From OCS116 sp051531935 (GTDB lineage: Bacteria; Pseudomonadota; Alphaproteobacteria; Rhizobiales; OSC116), in assembly GCA_051531935.1 (NCBI GenBank), contig JAOPTR010000016.1, positions 62,001 to 126,000 of the forward strand: a stretch of DNA of 64,000 bases, written 5' to 3'. Below are positions 1 through 8,241 of this stretch, in pieces. The translations under genes were made by a program, and so were the position numbers. The notes under the pieces are model-generated. The model ran no database searches. It saw only the letters and a list, made by a program, of their open reading frames with translations, and was not told where the DNA came from. The first letter of the stretch is position 1. Every line of letters begins with the position of its first letter.

Positions 1-715
1 TGAGAATTTTTCACATATCGTATCGTATGCATTGAAACATGATATTAAAGTTATACTTGCAGCTGCTCATTAAAATTAGTGTTTTGAAATTTTACAATTT
101 CGAAATGAAATATTATACTTTATAAAATATTTCAAATCTAAATTTGGCATTAAGTATATGAAAAACAAAACTGAAAAAAACTAATTAAAAGCTATAACTG
201 GATTAGAGAGCAAACTGAAATTGCGATTGCAAAAAGAGCGGATGAAACTGAGTTTCAAGGTCTCAACGCTGAACTAATAAGCATACAAGTCCACCAAGCC
301 ATCAATCACAATCGAGACAATTAAAGCTGAAACCACCCCTCAACGTGACATAACGGATTCTATGACCATACCAACCGAGAACTTTTAACATAGGTGATGA
401 ATTTGCCCTTACTAGAAATGGCTAGATTAAAATTCTCACCCTCACCCGTAAAACCAACGCCAACACCAACACCAACACCAACACCATATTAATAAAGGAT
501 GATAAATCAAAACTAATGTGAGATTATTAAACACAATTGAAATGCTGATCACAAAATATGATGGATATACCTAGAAAATCCAATTTTAAAATGAAATAAA
601 ATACTGCTTTAGTAAAATTGTTGGAACATCTATTGTAAAAAACGAAATCTAATTAATTTCAAAATGAACAACAACAGATTTTCTAAAAGAAACAGTGAAA
701 TTTTCAGGAAATAGA
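1..715. other. AT-rich non-coding or decayed stretch
   Basis: No convincing gene. A 31-codon frame from 397 to about 492 ends in a Pro-Thr repeat, and short open stretches around 190-350 look like worn coding sequence that I cannot assign. No promoter is clear enough to call. Confidence 0.5.
454..486. repeat. Hexanucleotide tandem repeat (CCAACA)n
   Basis: About five and a half units of CCAACR in a row. Read on the plus strand in the frame of a small ORF starting at 397, it encodes alternating Pro-Thr and then a Tyr and a stop. This could be the tail of a decayed gene or a simple microsatellite. Confidence 0.75.
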
Positions 716-2188
716 ATGGCTCCCAGTTTACGCAATTATGGTGATTATATGCACGAAAATGGTAAAAAACACATTTGCGATAATTGTGTTGCTGACAACT
801 ATTTAGATGAATATATTAGAAACAACGGAAACCATCAATTATGTAATTACTGTGACAATGAACGCTGTTGTGTGCAGCTACACATAATCGCAGGCTTTGT
901 CGAGAATTGCTTTGAAATACATTTCGAACGGACAGCGTCGGAACCTGATGGTTATGAACGCGCTATGCAATCCGACAAAGAATTTGGATATGATTGGTGG
1001 CGTGAAGGTGACACTACCGAAAATGCAATTAGGGATGCATTGGGGTGTGAGGAAAATTTAGCGAGAGACCTGCAGATATTTTTACAAGAAGAACATTCTG
1101 ATATTGAAATTATCATGTGTGGAGAGGAATGTGAGTTTGGTTACGATGTGCATTATGAACAAATAATGCCTAATTCAAATCGGTGGCATCAAAAATGGCA
1201 TGAATTTGAAAAAACATTGAAAACAGAAACGCGCTTTTTTAATAAAGCGGTAACTGAATTTCTAAATTCTCTATTTAGTGACATTGAAAAACTCACGTCG
1301 TTCAAAGGGGAAACAGTAATACTTACAGCTGGCCCCAAAGAAAAACTGAAAAATTTCTTTAGAGCGCGTACTTTTAACACCAATTCTGATTTAGAAGCGG
1401 CCCTCGAACGGCCAGATTTAGAATTAGCCCCCCCTCCAACCAATTTGGCAAAGGCTGGCCGCATGAATGCACGTGGTATTTCAGTTTTTTATGGTTCAAC
1501 AACTGAAATTGGTGCGTTATCAGAAGTCAGACCCCCTGTCTCGAGCAAAACCTTAATTGGACGTTTTGATCTTTTAAGGCCTATGAAGTTATTAAATCTC
1601 AGCGTGTTAACTTCAATAATTGCAAAAGGTAGTTTATTTGATCCACTTTTTATTGAGAAATCCTTGAAAGTGAAATTGCTTAGAACTTTAACAAACAGAA
1701 TTTCTCGACCAATTATGCCCTCTGATGAAGAAACTGAGTATCTGCCTACACAGGTTGTTTTAGATTTTCTTGCCAATGGCTTGTCCCTTAAACTCGATGG
1801 TGTTTTGTTTCCCTCAGCTCAAACAAATAATGAAACTACTAATGTTGTTTTGTTCCATAAATCAAGCAGGGTCGAAGAATTCCAAATCGATGACAGCACA
1901 AGTATTGAAGTCAGAACTTTTGAAATGTATGAGGACGGACCGGAACAAGAATACAGTGTGATAGAGAGAATTCCAAAAGACAAAAATGCTAAAAGTAAAT
2001 TTGATTTTGGATCAGATTTACTTAACCTCAACATTCACGCGAAGACAAAAAAAAGCAATCTAAAACTAGATGCAAATTCTCTAAAAATTTTAATCGTAAA
2101 ATCTACCAATTACAAAGTTGACAGTTATGATGTGAGAAGACAAAGAATAGATTTAAATGTTGTATCTGAAAAACCCTTCCCTTACTAA
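716..2188 (+). CDS. RES-domain protein with Cys-rich N-terminal domain
   Basis: A 490-residue protein. I place the start at ATG 716 because AGGAA lies five bases upstream; a GTG at 695 is in frame but lacks a good ribosome site. Near the N-terminus is a CxxC...CxxC pair (C21/C24, C43/C46), probably metal binding, as in the HEPN/RES N-terminal domain family. The C-terminal half carries RES features: an Arg-rich entry (R216-R218), the R249...G254...Y259...E270 block, and a DGVLFPS segment with S367. Small RES toxins of toxin-antitoxin systems (Xre-RES, MbcT) degrade NAD+ in bacteria, so an NAD+-attacking abortive-infection effector is a reasonable inference. No antitoxin-like gene is adjacent; it stands alone before a mobile element. 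RES assignment is fairly sure, function is not. Confidence 0.75.
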   Translation: MAPSLRNYGDYMHENGKKHICDNCVADNYLDEYIRNNGNHQLCNYCDNERCCVQLHIIAGFVENCFEIHFERTASEPDGYERAMQSDKEFGYDWWREGDTTENAIRDALGCEENLARDLQIFLQEEHSDIEIIMCGEECEFGYDVHYEQIMPNSNRWHQKWHEFEKTLKTETRFFNKAVTEFLNSLFSDIEKLTSFKGETVILTAGPKEKLKNFFRARTFNTNSDLEAALERPDLELAPPPTNLAKAGRMNARGISVFYGSTTEIGALSEVRPPVSSKTLIGRFDLLRPMKLLNLSVLTSIIAKGSLFDPLFIEKSLKVKLLRTLTNRISRPIMPSDEETEYLPTQVVLDFLANGLSLKLDGVLFPSAQTNNETTNVVLFHKSSRVEEFQIDDSTSIEVRTFEMYEDGPEQEYSVIERIPKDKNAKSKFDFGSDLLNLNIHAKTKKSNLKLDANSLKILIVKSTNYKVDSYDVRRQRIDLNVVSEKPFPY

Positions 2189-2191
2189 ACT

Positions 2192-2375
2192 TGTCGATGA
2201 GCATTTAAAATTGATCCAGCATTGGCATTTAAAACTACCCCACCGACATAGAAGAAGAAAACCAAAGGACGAGCGGCTCCCTGCACATAAAGCGCGGATT
2301 ATAACATAAATAGGTGGATCAATTCCAAACGCCAATTCCCGATCTAAGTGAGTCATTTTTGCAAACCAATTCGCA
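2192..2375. mobile_element. MITE-like element, degenerate copy 1
   Basis: A 184-bp unit four bases past the RES gene stop. It shares the layout of the better copies at 3924 and 8017: repeated TTTAAAANT-type boxes at the left, a GACGAGCGG core, then TGGATCAATT and a right end in inverted orientation to the left end. It is the most diverged of the complete copies. It has no ORF. The ends resemble the multi-repeat termini of IS21-family elements (inference). Confidence 0.6.
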
Positions 2376-2541
2376 GTGGAGCTCTTTGATAAATCTCTTT
2401 TGGGTCAATATATCCACCAAAAATATTGTTATATTCTTTGAAGGTCGTGTCCACTTTTATCAGACAAGTCCATTTCGCACTTTTCATGATCTAGTAAATA
2501 TACAGCATCTCTATTGGTTAGTGTGTTGCCAATTTCTATTA

Positions 2542-3714
2542 TCAATTTGGCCAGTTATTCGACAGGTCCCAAATATTTTGAAGCGATAGTCCGCCTTTTG
2601 AAATAAATTTACCATCATCATCAAGTTTCACGTGCGGATATTTTGATAATGATTTAGGTAAAGGCTTCTCAGAAAAAGGATGGAAATAGATGGTGTGATC
2701 GGTTTTCACAATATCAGGAGCCATTAATTTCCTAAAAATCCAAATGCCGCTAATTCGTGTATGTGATGGTTTATATTTCAAGTAAAACACTCCATCATCT
2801 GCACGGCCGAAAGAATGTTCTATACCAGCAGCCGTTTCCACGGCATTAACTTGTTCTGACCCGAAAAGAGCATTCATTTCATCAATTCTATGTATGTGCA
2901 TTACATCAATAGCGTTGATAGCAATTAGATAAGGCTTATCAAATTCTCCATATCGAGAGCTTTTCTTTCTAATTCCTTTTCTAAGAGCGTTTGCCACATT
3001 CAACACAGCAACCCCAGTGCCCTTCGTTCCAATAAAGCTTCTAATATTTCCGCGAGCTTTTTCTTTCACAGGAATTGGCTTGATTTTTAGATACCATCCG
3101 TCAAGTTCAATTTCTAATAAAGGTATATCCTTCGACATGTTTTCATATGCCTCTAAAACCTTACCTCTATCTTGTTTGTCCAACCAATCATGTATTGTTT
3201 TTATAAGATTTTTTGCACTTGGTTGACTATTGGGTTCTCCATTTTCATCGAGCCAAATCATATAATCTCTATGAGGTCTTCTATTTAATATATTTAAAAC
3301 CTCATTCTTTCTATTCAGCGCTTGTTCGGAAGTTTCTCTCAAGTCCTTGATTAACCGAGCTTCCAAATAGTATTCGTCACCTTCTGGTGCTTTAACTAAA
3401 AAGTCTGGTTTTTTAAAGTTGCCATTTGGTAATTCTGGGTGAGGTGTTAAAGTACAGCCGTCTAGTATTAATATTTGATGGATAAGTAGTTCAAAACAAG
3501 CAGACTTAAATTGAGTATCATCATTTGATTGAAGTCGCTTAATTAGTTCATTCTGCTCTGAATTTGGATAATTGTTTAGGCATTCTTGAATTAATTGCCT
3601 CACATTTTCCATGCTCTGCCATGCACATCTGTTATAAAAATGATAGAGTGACTCAATTCCGTTAAGATGGTTTTCGTCTGTTCTGTCAAATATATCGAAG
3701 ATATTTTCGGCCAT
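2542..3714 (-). CDS. PD-(D/E)XK nuclease-like protein, orphan
   Basis: A 390-residue protein on the minus strand. The start is taken as ATG 3714, with AGGA six bases upstream; an in-frame ATG at 3753 lacks this. Residues about 70-125 show a nuclease-fold signature: E75 in a helix, then KKPDFLV with D104, then YYLEAR with E118 and R120. The last position normally holds Lys, so activity may be altered. The C-terminal 200 residues match nothing I know. It converges on the RES gene, with a degenerate mobile element between them, and its neighbours are defence-type genes, so a nuclease role in phage defence is plausible but only inferred. It could also be a restriction endonuclease without its methylase; none is visible nearby. 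Confidence 0.55.
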   Translation of the reverse strand: MAENIFDIFDRTDENHLNGIESLYHFYNRCAWQSMENVRQLIQECLNNYPNSEQNELIKRLQSNDDTQFKSACFELLIHQILILDGCTLTPHPELPNGNFKKPDFLVKAPEGDEYYLEARLIKDLRETSEQALNRKNEVLNILNRRPHRDYMIWLDENGEPNSQPSAKNLIKTIHDWLDKQDRGKVLEAYENMSKDIPLLEIELDGWYLKIKPIPVKEKARGNIRSFIGTKGTGVAVLNVANALRKGIRKKSSRYGEFDKPYLIAINAIDVMHIHRIDEMNALFGSEQVNAVETAAGIEHSFGRADDGVFYLKYKPSHTRISGIWIFRKLMAPDIVKTDHTIYFHPFSEKPLPKSLSKYPHVKLDDDGKFISKGGLSLQNIWDLSNNWPN

Positions 3715-3923
3715 ATTATGTCCTAAATGAATATTTTTCTTTAAACAGTACATGATTCTATATGTATTGAATTTCCTTAATTAAAGATAATCAATTCACC
3801 GACTGCTTTGAGCTATTCTTGGCCAAGTTGCAGGTGGTTTCAACACTTTCAATAATGTACTTTGAGAAATTAAGAGCGTTAGAGACTGGCGAGTCCACTT
3901 TTATCAAACAGTCTGAGGTTGTC

Positions 3924-4108
3924 TGTGAATTCGCATACAAAATCGCCCCACCATTGGCGTCTAACTTTGCCCCACCTTCATTGAAGAACAGGGTCAACTG
4001 ACGAGCGGTTCTCCGTACATAAATGCGTGGATTATAACATAAACAGGTGGATCAATTTTAAAAGCCAATTACCCATCGAAGTGGGTCACTTTTGCATGCC
4101 AATTCACA
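3924..4108. mobile_element. MITE-like element, copy 2 (185 bp)
   Basis: Exactly 185 bp between TGTGAATTCGCATACAAAA at the left and the matching inverted end (TGCATGCCAATTCACA) at the right, with a second pair of inner boxes (TTGGCGT...CCCACC against TGGATCAATT...GCCAAT). It has no ORF. Its right end abuts and truncates an IS3-family remnant in the middle of orfB, so it inserted later or formed the deletion joint. Confidence 0.75.
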
Positions 4109-4614
4109 ATTAGGTCAAGTGTTGCAGGATTGAAGCCAATAGGGTGATAATAAATAGAAGACCGGCTGATCTTCAATAACTTACATTGACGGCTCAAACT
4201 TAAGTTAACAGGGTCTGCCCCTGTATTTGGGTATTATCCTGTTTAATCATATCTCGGCGTTTAGACGGGCTCATCGATCTAGCCCTATGACAAAAAATCA
4301 TTTTCCATCGCAAGACGACCAATCTTAGCGTGAAGATCTTTGATATCACTATCTTGAATACCTGCTTTCTTTGTCTTATCTGTAAAAACACCTGATAAAT
4401 CTTCTACAGCTTGGCGTGTCCAAGTGCTGACTTGTGTTGGATGAAGGTGATGCTTGGCAGCAATCTGCTAAACCGTCTTGTCACCACGTAAGGCTTCAAG
4501 AACCACTTTGGCATTAAAGGTGTCTGTAAAATTACGTCGCTTTGTCATTTTTATATCCAATCTTACTGGTTGAATACATCTTAACACACTGTCCGAATTT
4601 GCGGGACCACTTCA
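4109..4614 (-). mobile_element. IS3-family insertion sequence remnant
   Basis: The end at 4614 has an IS3-type terminus on the minus strand, TGAAGTGGTCCCGCAAATTC followed by GGACAGTG. Inside it, on the minus strand, are a broken orfA and the first part of orfB: MSPSKRRDMI, then after a frame change LSLSRQCKLLKISRSSIYYH. orfB stops where the MITE-like element begins at 4108, so most of the transposase is missing. The element is dead. Confidence 0.85.
4285..4548 (-). pseudogene. IS3-family orfA, broken
   Basis: Translation from ATG 4548 gives MTKRRNFTDTFNAKVVLEAL and on to HAKIGRLAMENDFLS, the typical IS3-family orfA (helix-turn-helix then leucine-zipper region). Codon 27 is TAG where intact relatives have Gln, and the frame then runs on to a stop at 4285. 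It is a non-functional transposase subunit. Confidence 0.85.
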
Positions 4615-4810
4615 ATGTGAAAAACAAGTGTTTTTAATGCATATTCCGAAAGAAAAAAATCAAATTTGTTAAAATCATAGATAATTGAACACTATAAGCA
4701 ATAGTGTAATATGTGTATTTCAATTTACATTGAAAACGTCAAGGTATATACTTAGTATATGATTTAAGAAAAAAATAAATCGCTAAAAAACAATTCTTAT
4801 AAAATAAAAA

Positions 4811-4840
4811 AGACGCTAAAAAAATTAGCGCCTTTTTATT
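4811..4840 (+). terminator. Rho-independent terminator-like hairpin
   Basis: GACGCTAA and TTAGCGCC can pair across a short A-rich loop, followed by CCTTTTTATT. No intact gene precedes it on the plus strand, so it may be a leftover of a lost gene. Confidence 0.5.
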
Positions 4841-4852
4841 AAACTGATTATT

Positions 4853-4943
4853 CGTCCATCCCAAAGGATAACTGCCAATATGCTACCAATCTTTATCAAA
4901 CAAGCCGGATGTCCGTCCTTCCCAAAGGGATGACTGCCAACAT
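4853..4943. repeat. Two ~30-bp direct repeats, CRISPR-like spacing
   Basis: Copies at 4853-4881 and 4914-4943 share GTCC-TCCCAAAGG, then ACTGCCAA and AT, and are separated by 32 bp of unrelated sequence (period 61). The combined consensus has a dyad, CATCCC-AAA-GGGATG. There is no third unit and no cas gene in the window. It could be a CRISPR remnant or a duplicated regulatory site upstream of the Abi gene. Confidence 0.45.
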
Positions 4944-4985
4944 ATTCCGACTTTTCACCTAACAATATAAATTATAAAGGACAAA

Positions 4986-5792
4986 ATGTCAATGAATTTA
5001 TCAAGAGAAGATTACGACTTTTTACATGGTTTAATATCTGAAGAACGGTTGAGGTTATTGGTTGGACTCACAGGAAGTATAAAGGACGCTGTAAATATCC
5101 ATCAAGAGATCATAAAGCTAGGCACTTCTTTAATGGGAATTACTGGAGTTATTGAGCTTGCAATACGAAATAGTGTTAATGATTGTTTAAGTGAACATTT
5201 TAACAAATCTGATTGGTTTCTAGAGCCAATTAACAACTTTGAATTATCTCCGAAGGAAAAGAAAAGTGTGTTAATGGCAGATAGCCACGCTAGACGAGCA
5301 AAATATGCTAAACTAGTTCAATCCGACAAAAGGGCATTAAGTGAGCTAGCTTTTCCTAGCGGTATTCCTGATAATATAAGAAAAGATACTCTATTAAAAA
5401 ATCAATTAAAACAAATTTCGGTTAGTGATGGCAAAATAATTGCGGAATTGACAATGAACTTTTGGAAGGGCTTGTATTCAAGTAGACACGAAGATTTATT
5501 ATGGAAAACTTCTTTAAAGAAAACATTTCCCAATAGAAGTATAAGTCGAGCAAATGTAGCCGAAAAGTTAGAAATCATTTATCAAACTCGTAATAGGTTA
5601 GCTCATTTAGAGCCTGTCTATGGTTGGAGAATGGATAGAGTTTTAGGTGCAATTGAATTTGTTGTAAATAATCTAAAAAACAAAAGTGAATGCAATATTA
5701 CAGGCCTCGAAAAGATTCTAGATTATGAAATTAATGATATTAAATTAAAATCAGAAGAATTTGATAAAAAAATCCAACAATACAAAACTTAG
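4986..5792 (+). CDS. Abi_2-family HEPN protein (abortive infection)
   Basis: A 268-residue protein whose layout fits the Abi_2 (AbiD/AbiF-like) family. There is an N-terminal helical part with IELAIRNSV (residues 56-64), the mid-protein FWKGLY and LLWKTSLKKTFPN segments (159-183), and a C-terminal RNRLAH motif (R203-H207 within TRNRLAHLEP), the R-x4-6-H signature of HEPN ribonucleases. Family members are toxins that stop phage growth, probably by RNA cleavage; that is family knowledge, not shown here. AAAGGA precedes the start with short spacing, and an ATG two codons on is an alternative. It is a single gene between an IS remnant and the CBASS-like operon. I see no partner gene. Confidence 0.8.
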   Translation: MSMNLSREDYDFLHGLISEERLRLLVGLTGSIKDAVNIHQEIIKLGTSLMGITGVIELAIRNSVNDCLSEHFNKSDWFLEPINNFELSPKEKKSVLMADSHARRAKYAKLVQSDKRALSELAFPSGIPDNIRKDTLLKNQLKQISVSDGKIIAELTMNFWKGLYSSRHEDLLWKTSLKKTFPNRSISRANVAEKLEIIYQTRNRLAHLEPVYGWRMDRVLGAIEFVVNNLKNKSECNITGLEKILDYEINDIKLKSEEFDKKIQQYKT

Positions 5793-6027
5793 TTATTTTA
5801 TGTAATTGTGTTATTTTTGATTAGTAAATTAGTAAAAAATCGTAGAAATTTTTCATTTTAATATAAAAGTATAAACCCAATATAATAAATAATTGTCATT
5901 TAATCACTTGCACTCTGATAGGATAATAAACATTTTATTTGAATTTACTTATGGTAACTTTAGGTTAATAATTAACTTGGAAAGTATCAACAATTTCAAA
6001 ACTTGCAAAATAAAAGGCTCTTAATAT

Positions 6028-7326
6028 ATGGGCATTAGCGAAGATTTCCAAAATTTATTGGAAAATATCAAGATGGATAACACAGCTACAATTGGCCTCC
6101 GTTATGGAGAAATCACGGCTGTTTTGAATAAAAAATTCCGTGACACTGTATCTAAAACAGCAAATAGCCTCCAAATTGGTTCTTACGGAAGATCAACCGC
6201 CATTAAGGGGATTTCAGATTTGGACATGATTTACATTATGCCTCAATCAAAATGGAGTGATTATAAAAATGGAAAGCAATACGAGCTTTTACGAGATACT
6301 AAAGATGCTATTAAAGCTCGGTATCCAGCGACAACCGTTCGTGTGAACCAGCTCGTGGTACTCGTTCTTTACAACGATTTTCATATTGAGGTTCAACCTG
6401 CATTTGAGCAGAGTGATGGTAGCTTTAAGTATCCAGATACGTCTGGTGACGGCTCTTGGAAAATTACCAAACCGCGTGAAGAAATAACAGAAATTAGCGT
6501 TGTAAATGGACTTAAAAATAGAAACTTAAGGCGGCTTTGTAAGATCGCCCGAGCTTGGAAGAACAAACACGGTGTCGCTATGGGAGGGCTTCTTGTTGAT
6601 ACCTTGGCTTATAACTTCTTGAATTCAACAAACTATTTTGATGACAAAAGCTACATCTATTACGATTATATGAGTCGCGATTTTTTTAAGTATTTGTCAG
6701 AAGAGGTAGACCATGAATTTTACGCAGCCTTGGGTAGTTGTCAGCGCGTTAGGGTAAAAAAGAAGTTCCAAAACAAGGCAAAAAAAGCATACAATCTATG
6801 TTTAAGAGCAATTGAGGCATCTGGTCAAAAAACTGAGTACAAAAAGTGGCGCGCTGTTTTCGGAAATGGATATCCTGCGCCCGTGATACTCGAAAAACAA
6901 GTTCATGCTCATGTATTTAACAACACTGAGCAGTTTATAGAAGATCGCTTCCGCTTAGATATCCGCTATGATTTACAACTTAATTGCAATGTAACACAGG
7001 ATGGGTTTAGGCCTAAATTTCTAATCGATATTTTGACTAATCGGCTACCACTTTTTAGAAAAAAAGACCTTAAATTTTTTATAGAGGAAAGGGATTTCCC
7101 AGACGGCTGCGATATCTATTGGAAAGTTCTAAATCGTGGAGAAGTGGCTGAGCGTAAAGATTGTATCCGCGGTCAAATTGTACAAGATGGCGGTAGGCTG
7201 GAACGCACTGAGACCACTAATTTTTCTGGTGAACATGTCGTTGAATGTTACGCAGTTCACCGAGGTGTTGTTGTTGCGAGAGATGATATTACTGTCCCAA
7301 TCAACTCGAATTCTGAAGCAACTTAA
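6028..7326 (+). CDS. CD-NTase (SMODS) with C-terminal AGS-C sensor domain
   Basis: A 432-residue nucleotidyltransferase of the cGAS/DncV-like (CD-NTase) group. The active site is clear: GSYGRST (51-57) followed by SDLDMIYI with D64 and D66. The third acidic residue is probably E121 in FHIEVQPAF, where many relatives have Asp. After the helical lobe, residues about 295-425 match the AGS-C sensor domain, including YWKVLNRGEVAER, RGQI and GEHVVECYAV. In CBASS such enzymes make a cyclic oligonucleotide on phage infection. The next gene starts 11 bases later and encodes a SLATT membrane protein, the expected effector partner. There is no Cap2/Cap3, so this would be a minimal two-gene system. The nucleotide product cannot be read from sequence. 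Confidence 0.85.
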   Translation: MGISEDFQNLLENIKMDNTATIGLRYGEITAVLNKKFRDTVSKTANSLQIGSYGRSTAIKGISDLDMIYIMPQSKWSDYKNGKQYELLRDTKDAIKARYPATTVRVNQLVVLVLYNDFHIEVQPAFEQSDGSFKYPDTSGDGSWKITKPREEITEISVVNGLKNRNLRRLCKIARAWKNKHGVAMGGLLVDTLAYNFLNSTNYFDDKSYIYYDYMSRDFFKYLSEEVDHEFYAALGSCQRVRVKKKFQNKAKKAYNLCLRAIEASGQKTEYKKWRAVFGNGYPAPVILEKQVHAHVFNNTEQFIEDRFRLDIRYDLQLNCNVTQDGFRPKFLIDILTNRLPLFRKKDLKFFIEERDFPDGCDIYWKVLNRGEVAERKDCIRGQIVQDGGRLERTETTNFSGEHVVECYAVHRGVVVARDDITVPINSNSEAT

Positions 7327-7337
7327 TTGAGAGAACA

Positions 7338-7916
7338 ATGAAAAAAATAGACCGTTTTGAAGATCAAATTCGTGAATGTTATGGACGTGTTGTTTATACA
7401 CACAAAACACACGAAAAAATGGCAGACCGCTTTTCTGACCAACAAAAATATTATAAAATCGTTCAAATATTACTCACTGCTTTAACTAGCTTGGGAGCCA
7501 TAGGAGTTATTATTTCTGATAAATTTGAGTATGATCAAATATGGATAAAAGTTATGTTGGCTTTTGTATCCTTTTTAGCGCTTCTAGTGTCTACCTATCT
7601 CAAAAATTTTGATCTTGGAGGGCTAGCTCAAAAACATCGCGATACCGCAATTAAAATATGGAATGTCCGTGAAAGTTACCTGTCACTCCTCACGGATATG
7701 GAAAAAATTTCTGAAGATGATGCATTAGTACAGCGAGATAAATTACAATCACTGTTGAGTGAAATATATGCCTCGGCACCACAAACTGACTCCAAGGCCT
7801 ATATGTCTGCTCAAAGCGCATTGAAAGACAACGAAGAATTTACATTTACAACTGAAGAAATTGACTGTTTTTTACCAAAGTCTCTTAAAAAAAATGGATC
7901 AGAAGTAAAACTATAA
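7338..7916 (+). CDS. SLATT-domain two-TM effector of the CBASS-like operon
   Basis: A 192-residue membrane protein. A charged helical N-terminus (1-38) is followed by two hydrophobic segments (about 41-60 and 68-88), then a helical cytoplasmic part with HRDTAIKIWNVRESYLSLL, typical of SLATT proteins. Comparative work links SLATT proteins to nucleotide-second-messenger systems as pore-forming or membrane-damaging effectors. It begins 11 bases after the CD-NTase stop, with GAGAGAA upstream, so the two are surely co-transcribed. The final ~50 residues are acidic and unassigned. Membrane disruption on ligand binding is the expected role but is inferred. Confidence 0.8.
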   Translation: MKKIDRFEDQIRECYGRVVYTHKTHEKMADRFSDQQKYYKIVQILLTALTSLGAIGVIISDKFEYDQIWIKVMLAFVSFLALLVSTYLKNFDLGGLAQKHRDTAIKIWNVRESYLSLLTDMEKISEDDALVQRDKLQSLLSEIYASAPQTDSKAYMSAQSALKDNEEFTFTTEEIDCFLPKSLKKNGSEVKL

Positions 7917-7955
7917 GAGGTAATGAGGCTTCGAGATAACAGGCGTTTTAAAAAG

Positions 7956-7999
7956 AACCGGAGAAAAAAACACTCGTTTTTTCACTACCGGTTTTTCGG
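7956..7999 (+). terminator. Terminator of the CBASS-like operon
   Basis: AACCGG(A)GAAAAAA pairs with TTTTTTC...CCGGTT around a short loop, followed by TTTC. It lies 40 bases after the SLATT gene stop. Confidence 0.65.
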
Positions 8000-8016
8000 C
8001 TTTAAAGGTAAAGAGG

Positions 8017-8241
8017 TGTGAAATGGCATACAAAGTTGCCCCACCTTTGGCGTTTATGTGAAATGGCATACAAAATTGACCCACCATTGGCGTTTAAAAC
8101 TGTCCCACCTGCATTGAAGAACAGGGTCAACTAACGAGCGGTTCTCCGTACATAAATGCGCGGATTATAACATTAACAGGTGGATCAATTTTAAACGCCA
8201 ATTACCCATCGAAGTGGGTCACTTTTGCATGCCAATTCACA
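8017..8241. mobile_element. MITE-like element, copy 3, with duplicated left end
   Basis: The core 8057-8241 is 185 bp, the same length as the copy at 3924, and very similar to it. In front of it the first 40 bp of the left end (TGTGAAATGGCATACAAA...) is present a second time from 8017. No ORF. No clear target-site duplication could be seen by eye. Confidence 0.75.

Noticed and set aside
3791..3997. Minus-strand 68-codon ORF as a gene
   Set aside because: It is built from the MITE left end and unassigned flank and has no ribosome site.
4853..4943. Calling a CRISPR array outright
   Set aside because: Only two imperfect units and no cas genes, so it is listed as a repeat.
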